The notes under the pieces: generated by a model
What the model saw: the letters and a program-made list of their open reading frames with translations, nothing else
Database searches by the model: none
Told to the model about the DNA's origin: nothing
Shown: positions 49,347 through 62,391 of the stretch, one piece after another
Numbering within the stretch: the first letter of the stretch is position 1
How the letters are laid out: each line of letters starts with the position of its first letter
Translations under genes and position numbers: made by a program
Assembly: GCF_000513995.1 (NCBI RefSeq)
Contig: NZ_KI911335.1
Coordinates: 37,004-101,003 of the forward strand
Direction of reading: 5' to 3'
Length of the DNA stretch: 64,000 nucleotides
Origin: Pseudoxanthomonas sp. J35
Lineage (GTDB): Bacteria > Pseudomonadota > Gammaproteobacteria > Xanthomonadales > Xanthomonadaceae

Positions 49347-50975
49347 CTAGTGCGGATCGAAGATCGACCCGTGCACGGTCTTCAGCGCCGCCAGGAGCGG
49401 CGCCGGCAGGCCCATGAACATGCCGAAGCGCTCGGGGAACACGTCCTCCGGCTCGACGTGGAACCAGGGCTCGGCCGCCACCTGTTCCTCGTAGCTGGAC
49501 GCCTTGGGCCAGTCGCGGAAGTTGCATTCGCTGACCGCGCGGATCTCGTCGTAGTCGTAGAACACCACGCGGCGGTGGCGCGACACGCCGAAGTTCTTCA
49601 GCAGCATGTCGCCGGGGAAGATGTCGTTGCGGGCCAGGTCGATGATCGCCTGGCCGTAGTCCAGCGCCGCCTGGCGCGCGCCCTCGGCGGTCTGCTCGCG
49701 CAGGTACAGGTCCAGCGGGCGCAGCCGGCGCTGCACGTAGCACAGCCGCAGGACGATGTCCTCGCCGTCCTCGTCGAGGCTGGCGGCGCAGGTCTGGCGC
49801 AGTTCCTGCAGCAGCGCCGGATCGAAGCGCGCGCGCGGGAAGCGCAGGTGGCGGAACGGCTGCGCGTCGAGCAGGCGGCCGACCCGGTCCAGGCGGAACA
49901 CGCGTTCGTACTGCGCCTGCACTTCCTCGCGAGTGGTGTTCTTCGGCCAGGCGAAATGGTCGCGGATCACCTTGAACACCAGCGGCTGCCCGGGCAGGGT
50001 GAACACCGCCATGACCATACCGGGCGTGCCCTCGGCGCGCATCAGCCGCTCGGCCGGATGCGCGTGGAAATAGCGGAAGAAGCTGCGGTAGCGCTCGGTC
50101 TTGCCCTGCTTGGCGCGGCCGAGCACGGTGTAGATCTCGTCGACGGGTTTCTGCGGCAGCAGGCTGCGCAGGAACACCACCGCGTCGCCGACCGTCGGCA
50201 GGTCGGCCTGGAAGTAGCTGCGCGATACGCCGAACAGCTGGGCCACGTCGGCGCGGCGGGTCAGCACGGCCTCGGCGCGGATCCCGTCCTCGCCGTTGAC
50301 CAGGGCGATCACGCATGGCGAGAAGCGGTGCTCGCCGAACACGCGGCCAACCAGGTAGGCGCGGCGCTCGCGGTAGAACACCGTGTCCAGCAGCTCGATG
50401 CCGCGCACCGGGTGCTCGCCCCAGTGCGCCAGGTCGTCCTGCAGGCGGATCGCGATCGCCGCCGCGCAGCGGGTCAGGTGCGCGTACGGCACGTCGAAGC
50501 GGTAGTTGCCCAGCACCCGGATGAAGGTGTCGGTCGGCCGCCGCTCGGAGACCGCGTAGCTGTGCCGCGCCACCGGCCGGGTGATCGCGTCGGTGGGCTC
50601 GATGTCCAGCGCCACGAATTCCACCGCCGGATCGACGCCGCGGGTGCCGAAGAAGCGCCGGGTCAGGGTGTTGTAGAACGTCTTGTACAGCTCGGTGTCG
50701 ATCGCGTCCTCGATGGACGCGGCGTAGTGGTCACGCACCTGCGCCCACAGCGCGCGGTCGTGCGCGTGCGTGCCGAGGGTCGCGGCCAGGCGTCGTCCGC
50801 AGTCGCCGACGCAGGCGTCGTACAGGTCCAGGCGCTCGGCGGCGTCGGCTCGGGCGCCGGTCCAGTCGCGCTGCTCGAAGCGGCGCCGCGCGCGCCGGCT
50901 GATCTCGGCGAACCGCGCGTGGTAGTCGTCGAAGGCGTCGTGGATCTGCTGGGCGATGGCGTCGGCTCGGAGCAT
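49347..50975 (-). CDS. aceK: Isocitrate dehydrogenase kinase/phosphatase, early stop
   Basis: 542 residues to the TAG at 49347-49349; E. coli AceK is 578. N-terminal regulatory and C-terminal kinase regions are well preserved ([40 protein letters not shown]). The enzyme phosphorylates or dephosphorylates isocitrate dehydrogenase to control entry to the glyoxylate shunt. Past the TAG the same frame continues with WRTLQSALRRGEWPD and ends at TGA 49266-49268, giving about 568 residues and restoring the usual AceK C-terminus. The TAG therefore looks like a recent nonsense change or a sequencing error. The kinase core is upstream of it, so activity may remain. Confidence 0.88.
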   Translation of the reverse strand: MLRADAIAQQIHDAFDDYHARFAEISRRARRRFEQRDWTGARADAAERLDLYDACVGDCGRRLAATLGTHAHDRALWAQVRDHYAASIEDAIDTELYKTFYNTLTRRFFGTRGVDPAVEFVALDIEPTDAITRPVARHSYAVSERRPTDTFIRVLGNYRFDVPYAHLTRCAAAIAIRLQDDLAHWGEHPVRGIELLDTVFYRERRAYLVGRVFGEHRFSPCVIALVNGEDGIRAEAVLTRRADVAQLFGVSRSYFQADLPTVGDAVVFLRSLLPQKPVDEIYTVLGRAKQGKTERYRSFFRYFHAHPAERLMRAEGTPGMVMAVFTLPGQPLVFKVIRDHFAWPKNTTREEVQAQYERVFRLDRVGRLLDAQPFRHLRFPRARFDPALLQELRQTCAASLDEDGEDIVLRLCYVQRRLRPLDLYLREQTAEGARQAALDYGQAIIDLARNDIFPGDMLLKNFGVSRHRRVVFYDYDEIRAVSECNFRDWPKASSYEEQVAAEPWFHVEPEDVFPERFGMFMGLPAPLLAALKTVHGSIFDPH

Positions 50976-51005
50976 GCGGGCGATGGTAGGGGCTGGCGGG
51001 CGCGT

Positions 51006-51887
51006 TCAGCGCGTGGCGGTGGCGGCGGCCTGTTCCATGATCCAGGCGCGCACCGTGGCGAAGGCCGGATGCGACAGGCTGCGCTCCGGATAGACCAGGT
51101 AATGGCCGAACCCGGCCGGCAGGCGCCGGCGGCCGAGCAGGACCAGGCGTCCGGCGCGCAGCAGCGGTTCGGCCAGGGTCAGGCGCGCCAGCGCCACGCC
51201 CACGCCTTCGGCCGCGGCCTGGTGCAATGTCTCGGTATCGTCGAAGTGGGCCACGTGCTGCGCCGGCGGCCGGCCGCCGGCGTGGGCGAACCATTCCTTC
51301 CAGCGGTCGGCCGGGTCGCCTAGCAGCGGCAGTTTCGCCAGGCGCTGCGCCGCCGGCACGTCGCGGTGCTTCTGCAGCAGCGCCGGGCTGGCCACCGGCG
51401 CGATCCACTCGTTGAACAGCAGCTCGGCGTGCACGCCCGGCCAGCGGCCATCGCCCAGGCGCAGGGCCAGGTCCACCGGCTCGCGCTCGAAATCCACCAC
51501 GTGGGTGCTCGACTGCAGGCTCAGGCCCAGGTCCGGGTGCGCGGCGAGGAACGCCGGCAGCCGCGGCACCAGCCAGGCGGTGGCCATCGACGGGATCAGG
51601 CTCAAGGTGATGCTGCGGTCGTTGCGCGGGGTGGCGCGGCGCAGGGCCAGGCCGATCGCGTCCAGCGGCGCGGACACCGCGTCGTACAGCCGGCGCCCTT
51701 CCACGGTCAGCTCCACCCCGCGCGGGCCGCGCGCCAGCAGGCGCCGGCCCAGCCGCTCCTCGAGCTGGCGCATGCGGTGGCTCAGCGCGCTGACGGTCAG
51801 GTGCATGGCCTCGGCCGCACGGGTCAGGTTGCCCATCCGCGCGGCGGTGACGAAGGCCTCGACCTGGTCCAGCGGGAGTCGTCCCAT
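51006..51887 (-). CDS. LysR-family transcriptional regulator (GcvA-like)
   Basis: 293 residues. The winged HTH (LDQVEAFVTAARMGNLTRAA, 6-25) is followed by an effector domain with the typical late LGRRRLPAGFGHYLVYPERS. It lies between aceK and icd; its target is unknown, but regulation of the neighbouring isocitrate genes is possible. It is divergent from the small frame at 51986. Confidence 0.9.
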   Translation of the reverse strand: MGRLPLDQVEAFVTAARMGNLTRAAEAMHLTVSALSHRMRQLEERLGRRLLARGPRGVELTVEGRRLYDAVSAPLDAIGLALRRATPRNDRSITLSLIPSMATAWLVPRLPAFLAAHPDLGLSLQSSTHVVDFEREPVDLALRLGDGRWPGVHAELLFNEWIAPVASPALLQKHRDVPAAQRLAKLPLLGDPADRWKEWFAHAGGRPPAQHVAHFDDTETLHQAAAEGVGVALARLTLAEPLLRAGRLVLLGRRRLPAGFGHYLVYPERSLSHPAFATVRAWIMEQAAATATR

Positions 51888-51985
51888 CTTGAATCATCCT
51901 CAAGCCTGGCTTGCAGGATTTGCGCTTTTTGCCGGCTCAGCATCGGGCTAGCTTGATCTGCATTCAAGTCCCGAAGGAGACGGCG

Positions 51986-54705
<2,720 letters not shown>

Positions 54706-57501
54706 ATGCAAGCCGGATCATGGATGGCCTACTGGGGAAAGGCCGGAAGGCGGGACGATCTGACGTCGCACCATCCCTTGGTGTTCCACTGCCTCGACGT
54801 GGCCGCTTGCGGGCAGGCCTATCTGGATCGGCGTCCCGAGCTCCTGGGCCAGCTTGCGCGTTGGCTAGGCCTGGACGAGGCGCCGACCCGGCAGCTGCTG
54901 GTGTTCCTGCTGGCGGTGCACGACATCGGCAAATTCGCCGAAAGCTTCCAGTACAAGGTTCCAGAACTGGTCGAACATGCCTTCGACCCTCCATTGCCGC
55001 GCCTGCCAGGCGATATGCGCCATGACGCGATCGGAGCGCTGTTCTTTGCCTGGCTGGCGGAGGAACGGAGGCTTCCGGCTCCATTGCCCGACTGGGGGCC
55101 GGATCTATGGAACGTGCTGCTGGCGCCGGCTTTCGGCCACCATGGCATGCCGCCACCGGCCTTGCCGCCGGGGGCAGGAATGGCCTTGGCCAGCCTGCGC
55201 GAGGTGATGTCTCCGCGGAGCCGCGAGGCTGCCGAGGGATTCTTCGCCTGGTGTGCCCGGATGTTCCTGCCTGGTCCCCTGCCCGCCTCCTGCGACGGGG
55301 AGGGGGCGGCACTGGCCAGCTGGTGGATTGCCGGCCTGGCGGTGCTGGCGGACTGGATCGGCTCGAACACCACGTGGTTCGGATACGCCGGGCCGGACCT
55401 GCGGGCGTTGTCGCCGGAGGAGTACTGGGAGCGGCATGCGTTGCCGACGGCATGCCGGGCCGTGGAGGAGGCGGGAGTCGTTTCCGTTCGGCCACGGCCC
55501 TACCACACCGCCGAAGTCCTGCTGCCGCGTCTGGCCGAAGGACTGCGCCCGGCGCAGGCCGCGGCGGCCGCCATCGACATTCCGCCCGAACCCCAGTTGT
55601 TCGTGCTTGAAGATGCGACCGGTTCGGGAAAGACCGAAGCAGCGTTGATCCTGGCTGCGCGTCTGATCGATGCGGGACTGGCCGATGGCCTGTTCTTCGG
55701 CCTGCCGACCCAGGCCACCGCCGACCAGATGTTCGAGCGCGTCACCCGCGACGTGCCGGCATGGTTCGATGACCCCTCCCGCGCCACGCTCGTCCTGGCC
55801 CACGGGATGCGTGACCAGTCGCATGCGTTCCTGCGCCACCTGGCCCAGCTCGACGACGAGGTGCCGGGCGAAGGGCGTTCGGCAACCCTGCGCTTGACCG
55901 AATGGCTGGCCCAGGGCAACAAGCGCGCGCTGCTTGCGCAGATCGGCGTGGGAACGCTCGACCAGGCCCTGCTGGCGGCCTTGCGGGTCCGCCACCAGTC
56001 CCTCCGGTTGCTGGGGCTGTTCCGCAAGGTCCTGGTGGTGGACGAAGTCCACAGCTACGACCCCTACATGACCCAGGTACTGCTGCGTACCCTGGAGTTG
56101 CACGCCGCGTCTGGCGGCAGTGCCATCCTGCTGTCGGCCACGCTTCCCCTGGCACTGCGTTCGCGCCTGCTGGCCACCTACTCCGCGGGGATCCGCCGCT
56201 GGCAGCCTGGTGGAAGGGCGACAGGAGGCGGGCGCCGGCGCGGCACGTTGGTGCAGGCGCCCCAGGCGCAGTCCTTGGAATATCCGTTGTTGACCCGCTG
56301 GTCGGGGTCGTTCGGAACCTGTGCCCAGGAACAGGCGTTCCCGTCCGCAGGCCACAGCAGGCGGGCGATGGATGTCGAGTACCTGACGACCGAAGACCAG
56401 GTGTTGGACCGGATCGCCGCGTGGCATGCGGCGGGCGAGGCCGTGGTCTGGGTGCGCAACACCGTCGGTGATGCCTGCGCGGCCTGGTCGGCTCTAGCGG
56501 AGCATTTCGGTGCCGATGCGTGCACGCTGTTCCACGCCCGCTTCGCCGCTGTCGACCGCCGGCGCATCCAGGAAGAGGTCCTGGCGACACTGGGCCGGGA
56601 CAGCGACGCGGCACGCCGGAGGGGGCGGATCATCGTCACGACCCAGGTTTTCCAGGAAAGCCTGGATGCCGATGCCGACCGCATGGTCACCGACCTGTGC
56701 CCGGTCGATGTCATGTTGCAACGTTTCGGCCGCTACCGCCGCCACCTGCGCGACGCGCGGGGCAACCTGTTGCGCGACGGCCAGGCCGGGGACGGCCGCC
56801 AGCCGGGCCCGGTCGTGGTCTTCGGTCCCGACCGCGAGGCCGAACCCGCGGGTGACTGGTATGCGCGTTTCTCGCGTGGCGCCGCGCACGTCTATGCAGC
56901 ACACGGGTGCGTCTACCGCAGCGCACGCGCGATCGGCTGCCATATCGAGCTTCCCGGCCAGTTCCGCACCCTGGTGGAGGAGGTCTATGGCGAAGACGGC
57001 GAGCCGATCCCGGATGCCCTGCAGACGGCCGAGGACAGGGAACTGGGCAAGGTCATCGCACAGGGAGCGCAGGCCGGCCAGAACGCCATTTCCCTGTCCG
57101 GGGGATACTGCGGCGCCGATTGGGATAGCGATGAGCGCATCGGCACCCGGCTGGGAGACAGCATCGAGGCGGTGCTGGTACGGGCCACCGGCCACGGCCT
57201 GGAGCCATGGGCTGCTGGGCGTTGCGGCCAGGACGAGGATGTCTGGGCGCTGAGTTCCATCCGCTTGCCCGGCCACTGGATGGCCCGGATCGAAGAGCCC
57301 GCCTGTCTCGATGTACGCCTGGCGGCCCTGGTGGCGGACCTCAGGGAGCGCGTGCCGGCGTTGCGTTATCGCTTGGTTCTGCCGCTGGTGGAGGACGGCA
57401 ACGGCACCTGGTCCTGCACCCTGGCTGGCGAGCCTCCGCTGAGTCTCAGCTATTGCGACAGAACCGGCTTAAGACGCGGGAAACGGGTTCGGGAGACCTG
57501 A
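54706..57501 (+). CDS. cas3: Type I-E Cas3 nuclease-helicase
   Basis: 931 residues from the ATG at 54706 (MQAGSWMAYWGKAGRRDD). An HD nuclease domain comes first (HCLDVA; VHDIGKF with H72-D73; FGHHG), then a superfamily 2 helicase with Walker A DATGSGKT (303-310) and DEVH in VVDEVHSYD, and the C-terminal Cas3 domain. It is recruited by Cascade to unwind and degrade target DNA. Earlier in-frame starts (54637, 54673) lack a well-placed ribosome binding site. It is 33 bases before casA and is the first gene of the operon. Confidence 0.95.
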   Translation: MQAGSWMAYWGKAGRRDDLTSHHPLVFHCLDVAACGQAYLDRRPELLGQLARWLGLDEAPTRQLLVFLLAVHDIGKFAESFQYKVPELVEHAFDPPLPRLPGDMRHDAIGALFFAWLAEERRLPAPLPDWGPDLWNVLLAPAFGHHGMPPPALPPGAGMALASLREVMSPRSREAAEGFFAWCARMFLPGPLPASCDGEGAALASWWIAGLAVLADWIGSNTTWFGYAGPDLRALSPEEYWERHALPTACRAVEEAGVVSVRPRPYHTAEVLLPRLAEGLRPAQAAAAAIDIPPEPQLFVLEDATGSGKTEAALILAARLIDAGLADGLFFGLPTQATADQMFERVTRDVPAWFDDPSRATLVLAHGMRDQSHAFLRHLAQLDDEVPGEGRSATLRLTEWLAQGNKRALLAQIGVGTLDQALLAALRVRHQSLRLLGLFRKVLVVDEVHSYDPYMTQVLLRTLELHAASGGSAILLSATLPLALRSRLLATYSAGIRRWQPGGRATGGGRRRGTLVQAPQAQSLEYPLLTRWSGSFGTCAQEQAFPSAGHSRRAMDVEYLTTEDQVLDRIAAWHAAGEAVVWVRNTVGDACAAWSALAEHFGADACTLFHARFAAVDRRRIQEEVLATLGRDSDAARRRGRIIVTTQVFQESLDADADRMVTDLCPVDVMLQRFGRYRRHLRDARGNLLRDGQAGDGRQPGPVVVFGPDREAEPAGDWYARFSRGAAHVYAAHGCVYRSARAIGCHIELPGQFRTLVEEVYGEDGEPIPDALQTAEDRELGKVIAQGAQAGQNAISLSGGYCGADWDSDERIGTRLGDSIEAVLVRATGHGLEPWAAGRCGQDEDVWALSSIRLPGHWMARIEEPACLDVRLAALVADLRERVPALRYRLVLPLVEDGNGTWSCTLAGEPPLSLSYCDRTGLRRGKRVRET

Positions 57502-57534
57502 GGGGAACGCAGGAGACGGAGGAGGAAGGAGCTG

Positions 57535-59148
57535 ATGAACCTGATGACCGATCCATGGATTCCGGTTCGCTGTGCCAGTGGTCGACCACGCCTGATCTCG
57601 CCACTGCAACTGGCGGACGAAGAAGACCCGCCCCTGGAGCTTGACGCGATCCGGCCAGACTTCAATGCCGCGCTGGCGCAGTTCCTGGTCGGGCTGATGC
57701 AGTGGCTGGCGCCGGACAACGAGCCGGAGTGGCGACGGGTCGCCGAAGGTCGGGAGCGGCCCGCGTTCGAACGGTGGCGTGAGCTCGGGCATTGCTTCTC
57801 CTTAGACACTGGATCGCATCGCTTCATGCAGGACATGGATTTCGAGCCCGATGAGGCGGGCGACCTGTCCGCATTGCTGCTGGAGGCGCCTGGCGGCAAT
57901 ACGTTGCGCAACAACACCGACCTGTTCATCAAGCGCAGCGAAGGCACGACCCTGTCGATGCCGATTGCCGCCCAGGCGTTGCTTACCCTGCAGATCAACG
58001 CACCAGCGGGAGGGCAGGGCCACCGCACGTCGGTCCGGGGAGGCGGCCCTGTTTCAATGTTGCTGTGGCCCCCGAGGCTGGGGAACGAGACGACACCGTT
58101 GTGGCGCAAGTTGTGGCTCAACACCCTGGTGCTGGAAGGCGACGAGCCGCGGCTGGACGTCGTCTTTCCCTGGATGGCGCCGTGCCTGACCAGCGAGGGC
58201 GGACGCGACGTGCACACCCACCTGGCGGAGCAACCGCCCAGCGACATCGAACAGGCCTTGTTGTGCTACTTCGCCACGCCGCGCCGCATCCGCCTGCACT
58301 TCGAGGTTGAGGGTACCTGCTCGCTTACCGGCCAGCGCGGCCCCTGCGCCATCGCCATGGAGATGCGCAACCTCGGCGCCAATTACCGCAGCGACCTGTT
58401 CCAGCACCCGCTGTCGCCGTACTACCGCGACAAGGCCGGAAGCCTCTTGCCGATCCACGTCCGGGAAACCGGATTTACCTATGCCGACTGGGTCCTGGCT
58501 TGCGAGGACAGTGAACAGTTCCGCAGCCCCCGCTCATTGAGGAGCGAGCGGCTGGGCATGGAGCTGCGTGTTCAGCTGCCTGCCGATTCGGTGTGGGCCA
58601 CGGGCTTTGCCATGGACAACATGAAATGCCTGGCTTGGCACGAAGTGCGGTTTCGCCACCTGGACCTGGACGAAGCCCGCAGGGCTGCCGTCCTGCATGA
58701 GGTCCGTATCTGGCTGGGCGGGGCGGAACATGTCCGTCAGGAGCTGGCCAAGCAGTTGCGGGTTGCCTGGGGTGGGACTGGCGCGGGGGATACCAGCGTG
58801 GTCGAGCGCGAACTGTTCAGCCGGACCGAGGAGGCTTTCTACCGCCTGGTCGGCGAACTTGCGGCCATGGGTGAGGCGACCGAGGAACAACAGGTGCAGT
58901 TCCACCAGGAGCTGCGTCGCCGCTGGCAAAAGCAGCTGGCGGGTGTGGCCTTGCAGCTTTTCCAGCGGCATGCCGAGCAGGGTGATGCGGCAGAAGAAAC
59001 CGTACAGGCGTTGAGGCGCGTTTCCATTGCCCACCGCAACCTGCTCCAGGCCGTCCATGGCGGACTGGCCAGGAAGCTTGGAATCGCCAGTCCCGCCGCG
59101 AAGGCGGGTCGGACGACTGCAACCGGAAAGAAGGAGAAAGCAGCATGA
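57535..59148 (+). CDS. casA: Cascade large subunit Cse1
   Basis: 537 residues. The N-terminus MNLMTDPWIPVRC and the block NTLRNNTDLFIKR are characteristic of Cse1/CasA of type I-E. It recognises the PAM and recruits Cas3. A purine-rich ribosome binding site (GAGGAAGGAG) precedes the ATG. The stop overlaps the casB ATG as ATGA (59145-59148). Confidence 0.93.
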   Translation: MNLMTDPWIPVRCASGRPRLISPLQLADEEDPPLELDAIRPDFNAALAQFLVGLMQWLAPDNEPEWRRVAEGRERPAFERWRELGHCFSLDTGSHRFMQDMDFEPDEAGDLSALLLEAPGGNTLRNNTDLFIKRSEGTTLSMPIAAQALLTLQINAPAGGQGHRTSVRGGGPVSMLLWPPRLGNETTPLWRKLWLNTLVLEGDEPRLDVVFPWMAPCLTSEGGRDVHTHLAEQPPSDIEQALLCYFATPRRIRLHFEVEGTCSLTGQRGPCAIAMEMRNLGANYRSDLFQHPLSPYYRDKAGSLLPIHVRETGFTYADWVLACEDSEQFRSPRSLRSERLGMELRVQLPADSVWATGFAMDNMKCLAWHEVRFRHLDLDEARRAAVLHEVRIWLGGAEHVRQELAKQLRVAWGGTGAGDTSVVERELFSRTEEAFYRLVGELAAMGEATEEQQVQFHQELRRRWQKQLAGVALQLFQRHAEQGDAAEETVQALRRVSIAHRNLLQAVHGGLARKLGIASPAAKAGRTTATGKKEKAA

Positions 59149-59702
59149 GGGATCGCAGACGATGGGCGGAGGTAGTGCATCGTGCAAGCTGCGCCATAGA
59201 ACGAAATGGCCGCCTGCGCTCGGCCTTGCGTCGCGCCGCCTGCTGTGGCGATGCAGTCGGCTACGAGGAGACCGAAGTCTTCGCCCAGGCATTGGCTTCC
59301 TGCTTGGGGTCACGATGGCTGGAAGAGGCAGTGGCGGATGGTGCCATGGTGCTGCTGGCACAACGCAATGTGGCGCCTTGGCCCAAGCAGGATGAGGTAG
59401 ACGCGTTGCCGGAGCCAGGCCGGTTGCCAAGGCTCCTCGGACAGCCCGTCGGAGAACGACGCCGCCTCTCCGAGCTGAGGTTTCAGCGCCTGTTGCGTGC
59501 CGCCGACAGCGACGAACGCCTGCAGCACCTGCGTCGTGCCCTGCCCTTGCTGGACGGGCCCGTGCATCCCCTTGCGGTGGTGGAGGCCTGGCTTGACCTG
59601 CATGGCGAGCAGGGACGGCGTGCGTTTGCGCGCGCTTACTTCACCGGAGACGCAGCCCCTACCCACCCGCAACCATCCGAACCGACCGCTGACGCGGCCT
59701 GA
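59145..59702 (+). CDS. casB: Cascade small subunit Cse2
   Basis: 185 residues, helical and Arg-rich, as expected for Cse2/CasB, which lines the non-target strand in Cascade. The sequence motif RRRLSELRFQRLLRAADSDE matches the family region. It is coupled to casA by overlap and precedes casC by 27 bases. Confidence 0.9.
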   Translation: MRDRRRWAEVVHRASCAIERNGRLRSALRRAACCGDAVGYEETEVFAQALASCLGSRWLEEAVADGAMVLLAQRNVAPWPKQDEVDALPEPGRLPRLLGQPVGERRRLSELRFQRLLRAADSDERLQHLRRALPLLDGPVHPLAVVEAWLDLHGEQGRRAFARAYFTGDAAPTHPQPSEPTADAA

Positions 59703-59729
59703 AATTACTCACGGAATCGAGGACAGAAC

Positions 59730-60947
59730 ATGAAGCACCGTTTCCTGCAATTGCATGTGCTCACCGCCTATGGACCGTCCAACCTCAACCGCGACGACCT
59801 GGGAATGCCCAAGACCGCCGTAGTCGGCAATGTGCCCCGCCTGCGCGTTTCTTCCCAGAGCCTGAAACGCACCTGGCGTACCAGCGACGTGTTCCAGTCG
59901 GCGCTGGCTGGCCATCTGGGTACCCGCACGAAGAAGATTGGCCAGCTTGCGATGGACGAGATGCTCAAGGCGGGCCTAGATGAGAAACGCGCGTTCGATT
60001 GGTCCAAGTTCATCGCCCAGGCTTTTGGCAAGCTCAAGGAAGGCGAGGACGGCGAGCAGGTCACTGAAGGCGCCGAGGAAGGCGCCGGCAAGGGCAAGCG
60101 TGGCAAAGGCAAGAAGGGGGAAAGCAACGAAGTCGAGACCCTGGTATTCCTGTCGCACGAGGAGCGCGAGGCCATCCTCGCTCTGGCCCGTACCCTGGCC
60201 CAGTCGAAGCAGGCCCCTTCAGCCGACCAGCTTGCCTTGCTGAGGAAGAGCAATGCCACCGCGGACCTGGCGTTGTTCGGGCGCATGCTGACCGCTGACA
60301 AGTCACGCAAGGCTGAAACCTCGGATCGCCCCCAGTACAGCGTGGAAGCCGCTGCACAGGTGGCGCATGCCATTACCGTGCATAGAGCCGTTCCTGAAGA
60401 TGACTTCTTCTCGGCGGTGGATGATCTCAACACGGACGAGGAAACCGGCTCCGGTCACCTCGGCGACCTGGGCTTCGGATCGGGCGTGTTCTACGAGTAT
60501 GTATGCGTCGACCGCGAGCTGCTGGTTCGGAACCTGGACGGGAACGTGGAACTGGCGGCCCGTACCTTGCGCGCGCTTGCAGAAGCGGTGGTATCGGTGG
60601 CGCCCACCGGCAAGCAGAAGAGTTTCGCCAGCAACGCCCGGGCCAGCTTCGGCCTGGCGGAACTGAGCGACGAAGCCCCCCGCCAGCTGACGGCGGCATT
60701 CCTGCGCCCGGTGGAGGCCTCGGACATGGACATGGCGGCCCGGGCTGCCGAACGCCTGCGGGACCTGGTGGTGCGTTTCGACGATGTGTACGGCTTCGAC
60801 GGTATGCGCCTGCACTTCAATGCGACCGATGCCGATACCTCGACGTTGGACAGGGGCGTGCAGGCTGATTCGCGGCCCCGCTTCCACCAGTTCGTCGACT
60901 TCGTTGCCCGTGGCCTGGACGAAGGCACCCCGGACGGACTGGAGTAA
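59730..60947 (+). CDS. casC: Cascade backbone subunit Cas7e
   Basis: 405 residues. It starts with the Cas7e/CasC pattern LQLHVLTAYGPSNLNRDDLG and PRLRVSSQSLKRTWR. Six copies form the crRNA-binding spine of Cascade. Residues about 115-130 are a Lys/Gly-rich insertion (GAGKGKRGKGKKGES) longer than in E. coli CasC, probably a flexible basic loop. Confidence 0.94.
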   Translation: MKHRFLQLHVLTAYGPSNLNRDDLGMPKTAVVGNVPRLRVSSQSLKRTWRTSDVFQSALAGHLGTRTKKIGQLAMDEMLKAGLDEKRAFDWSKFIAQAFGKLKEGEDGEQVTEGAEEGAGKGKRGKGKKGESNEVETLVFLSHEEREAILALARTLAQSKQAPSADQLALLRKSNATADLALFGRMLTADKSRKAETSDRPQYSVEAAAQVAHAITVHRAVPEDDFFSAVDDLNTDEETGSGHLGDLGFGSGVFYEYVCVDRELLVRNLDGNVELAARTLRALAEAVVSVAPTGKQKSFASNARASFGLAELSDEAPRQLTAAFLRPVEASDMDMAARAAERLRDLVVRFDDVYGFDGMRLHFNATDADTSTLDRGVQADSRPRFHQFVDFVARGLDEGTPDGLE

Positions 60948-60952
60948 ACGTC

Positions 60953-61717
60953 ATGCACTGGCTGCTGTTCGAACTTGCAGCGCCATTGGCCAGCTTCGGC
61001 GGCGTGGCCCCCGGACAGGTGCGGGACACGGAACTGCTTCCTTCGCGCTCGGCGGTACTCGGCCTGCTGGCTGCGGCCTCGGGTCTCGAGCGTGATGATG
61101 TCGCCGCCCAGCATGCATTGGCTGAAGGTCTGTACATCGCCGCGCGGGTCAGCACTGGCGCGAGCCTCCAGCGCGATTACCACACCGCACAGGCACCTGG
61201 CCAGGCGGCATTGAAAGGCCGCCCTTGCCGCACCCGGCGCGACGAGTTGTCGGTGGCGAAGGACGACCTGAATACCGTGCTGTCGGACCGTTACTACTAC
61301 GCTGGTTATGCCGCGACCATCGGCGTGGCGTGCAGATCAGGCGAGCGCCTCGATGGATTGGAACAGGTCCTGAGACGTCCCCGTTTCGCGTTGTACCTCG
61401 GTCGCAAGAGTTGTCCGCCGGCCTGGCCGGTGGTTCCCCACCGCTTGCAGGCCGATACCTGGGCACGGGCGCTGGCTGGCTACGAAGACTACGCTCTCGC
61501 CCGGATCGACCGTTTCAGGGACTTCGGCGCGGATGGCTGGCTGCGTAGCTGCAAGGGCAGCTATCTCCACCGCGTAGACGAAGGCGTCGAGCCCGGTGAG
61601 CTGCCGGGGGTGAAGCACCTGGTCGTGCGTCGCGACCATCCCCTGGATACGGCTCGCCGCCTGTTTGCCGAGGGCCGGCACTGGCGCATTGGCCCGGAGC
61701 AGGAGGTGCGGCCATGA
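60953..61717 (+). CDS. casD: Cascade subunit Cas5e
   Basis: 254 residues starting MHWLLFELAAPLASFGGVAPG, the Cas5 N-terminal strand, with the motif SRSAVLGLLAAASGLERDD. It binds the 5' handle of the crRNA. It follows casC by 5 bases, and its stop overlaps the casE ATG (ATGA, 61714-61717). Confidence 0.94.
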   Translation: MHWLLFELAAPLASFGGVAPGQVRDTELLPSRSAVLGLLAAASGLERDDVAAQHALAEGLYIAARVSTGASLQRDYHTAQAPGQAALKGRPCRTRRDELSVAKDDLNTVLSDRYYYAGYAATIGVACRSGERLDGLEQVLRRPRFALYLGRKSCPPAWPVVPHRLQADTWARALAGYEDYALARIDRFRDFGADGWLRSCKGSYLHRVDEGVEPGELPGVKHLVVRRDHPLDTARRLFAEGRHWRIGPEQEVRP

Positions 61718-62385
61718 GCTGGTTCAGCCGGGTGACCATGGTGGCGGGCGTCAGGGATGAGCGGCAACACCTGCGTGCGCTGCGCGTCCATCCCTACCGC
61801 CAGCATCAGGCCCTGTGGGGAATGTTCGAGCGGCCGGAAGGGACTCCTCAGCCGTTCCTGTTCCGCCAACTCCCCGACGAGGACGCCGACGTACTGCGCT
61901 TCCTCGTGGTCAGCCAGGATCGCCCGCGCGAGATCCCGGGTTGGCATGTGGAATGCAAACCCTACCAGCCAAGGCTGCGGGTCGGAGAGTGCTACCGCTT
62001 CGGCATACGCCTGAACCCCACGCGCACGGAAGCGTCAGCAGCTGGCCGGGGCAAGCGCCAGGACTACGTCATTTCCCGACTGCACCAACTGCGGGTAAAG
62101 CCGGAGCAACGGGCCCCGGAACGTCAGCGAGTGGTGCACGAGGAGCTGCCGGAATGGTTGCGTCGCCGGGGCGAGAGGCATGGGTTCGATATCGAAGCGT
62201 GTCACGTGGAGCGTTACGAGGTTCTGCGCACGCAGAAGGGAAGTCACGCCGTCACCCTCGGCGTTGCCGAATTCGGTGGTGTCCTGCGTGTGGCGGATCC
62301 GGAGAAGCTGACCGCTACCCTGAGCCAGGGCTTGGGGCATGGGCGCAGTTTCGGCTTGGGGCTGCTGCTGCTCAAGCCTTGCTGA
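61714..62385 (+). CDS. casE: Cascade crRNA endonuclease Cas6e
   Basis: 223 residues. The catalytic His of the family aligns with H31 in YRQHQALWGMF. The C-terminal glycine-rich loop is GLGHGRSFGLGLLLL, as in Cas6e. It cleaves the repeat transcript at the base of the hairpin, leaving an 8-nucleotide handle. An inverted repeat separates it from cas1. Confidence 0.95.
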   Translation: MSWFSRVTMVAGVRDERQHLRALRVHPYRQHQALWGMFERPEGTPQPFLFRQLPDEDADVLRFLVVSQDRPREIPGWHVECKPYQPRLRVGECYRFGIRLNPTRTEASAAGRGKRQDYVISRLHQLRVKPEQRAPERQRVVHEELPEWLRRRGERHGFDIEACHVERYEVLRTQKGSHAVTLGVAEFGGVLRVADPEKLTATLSQGLGHGRSFGLGLLLLKPC

Positions 62386-62391
62386 CTGATT

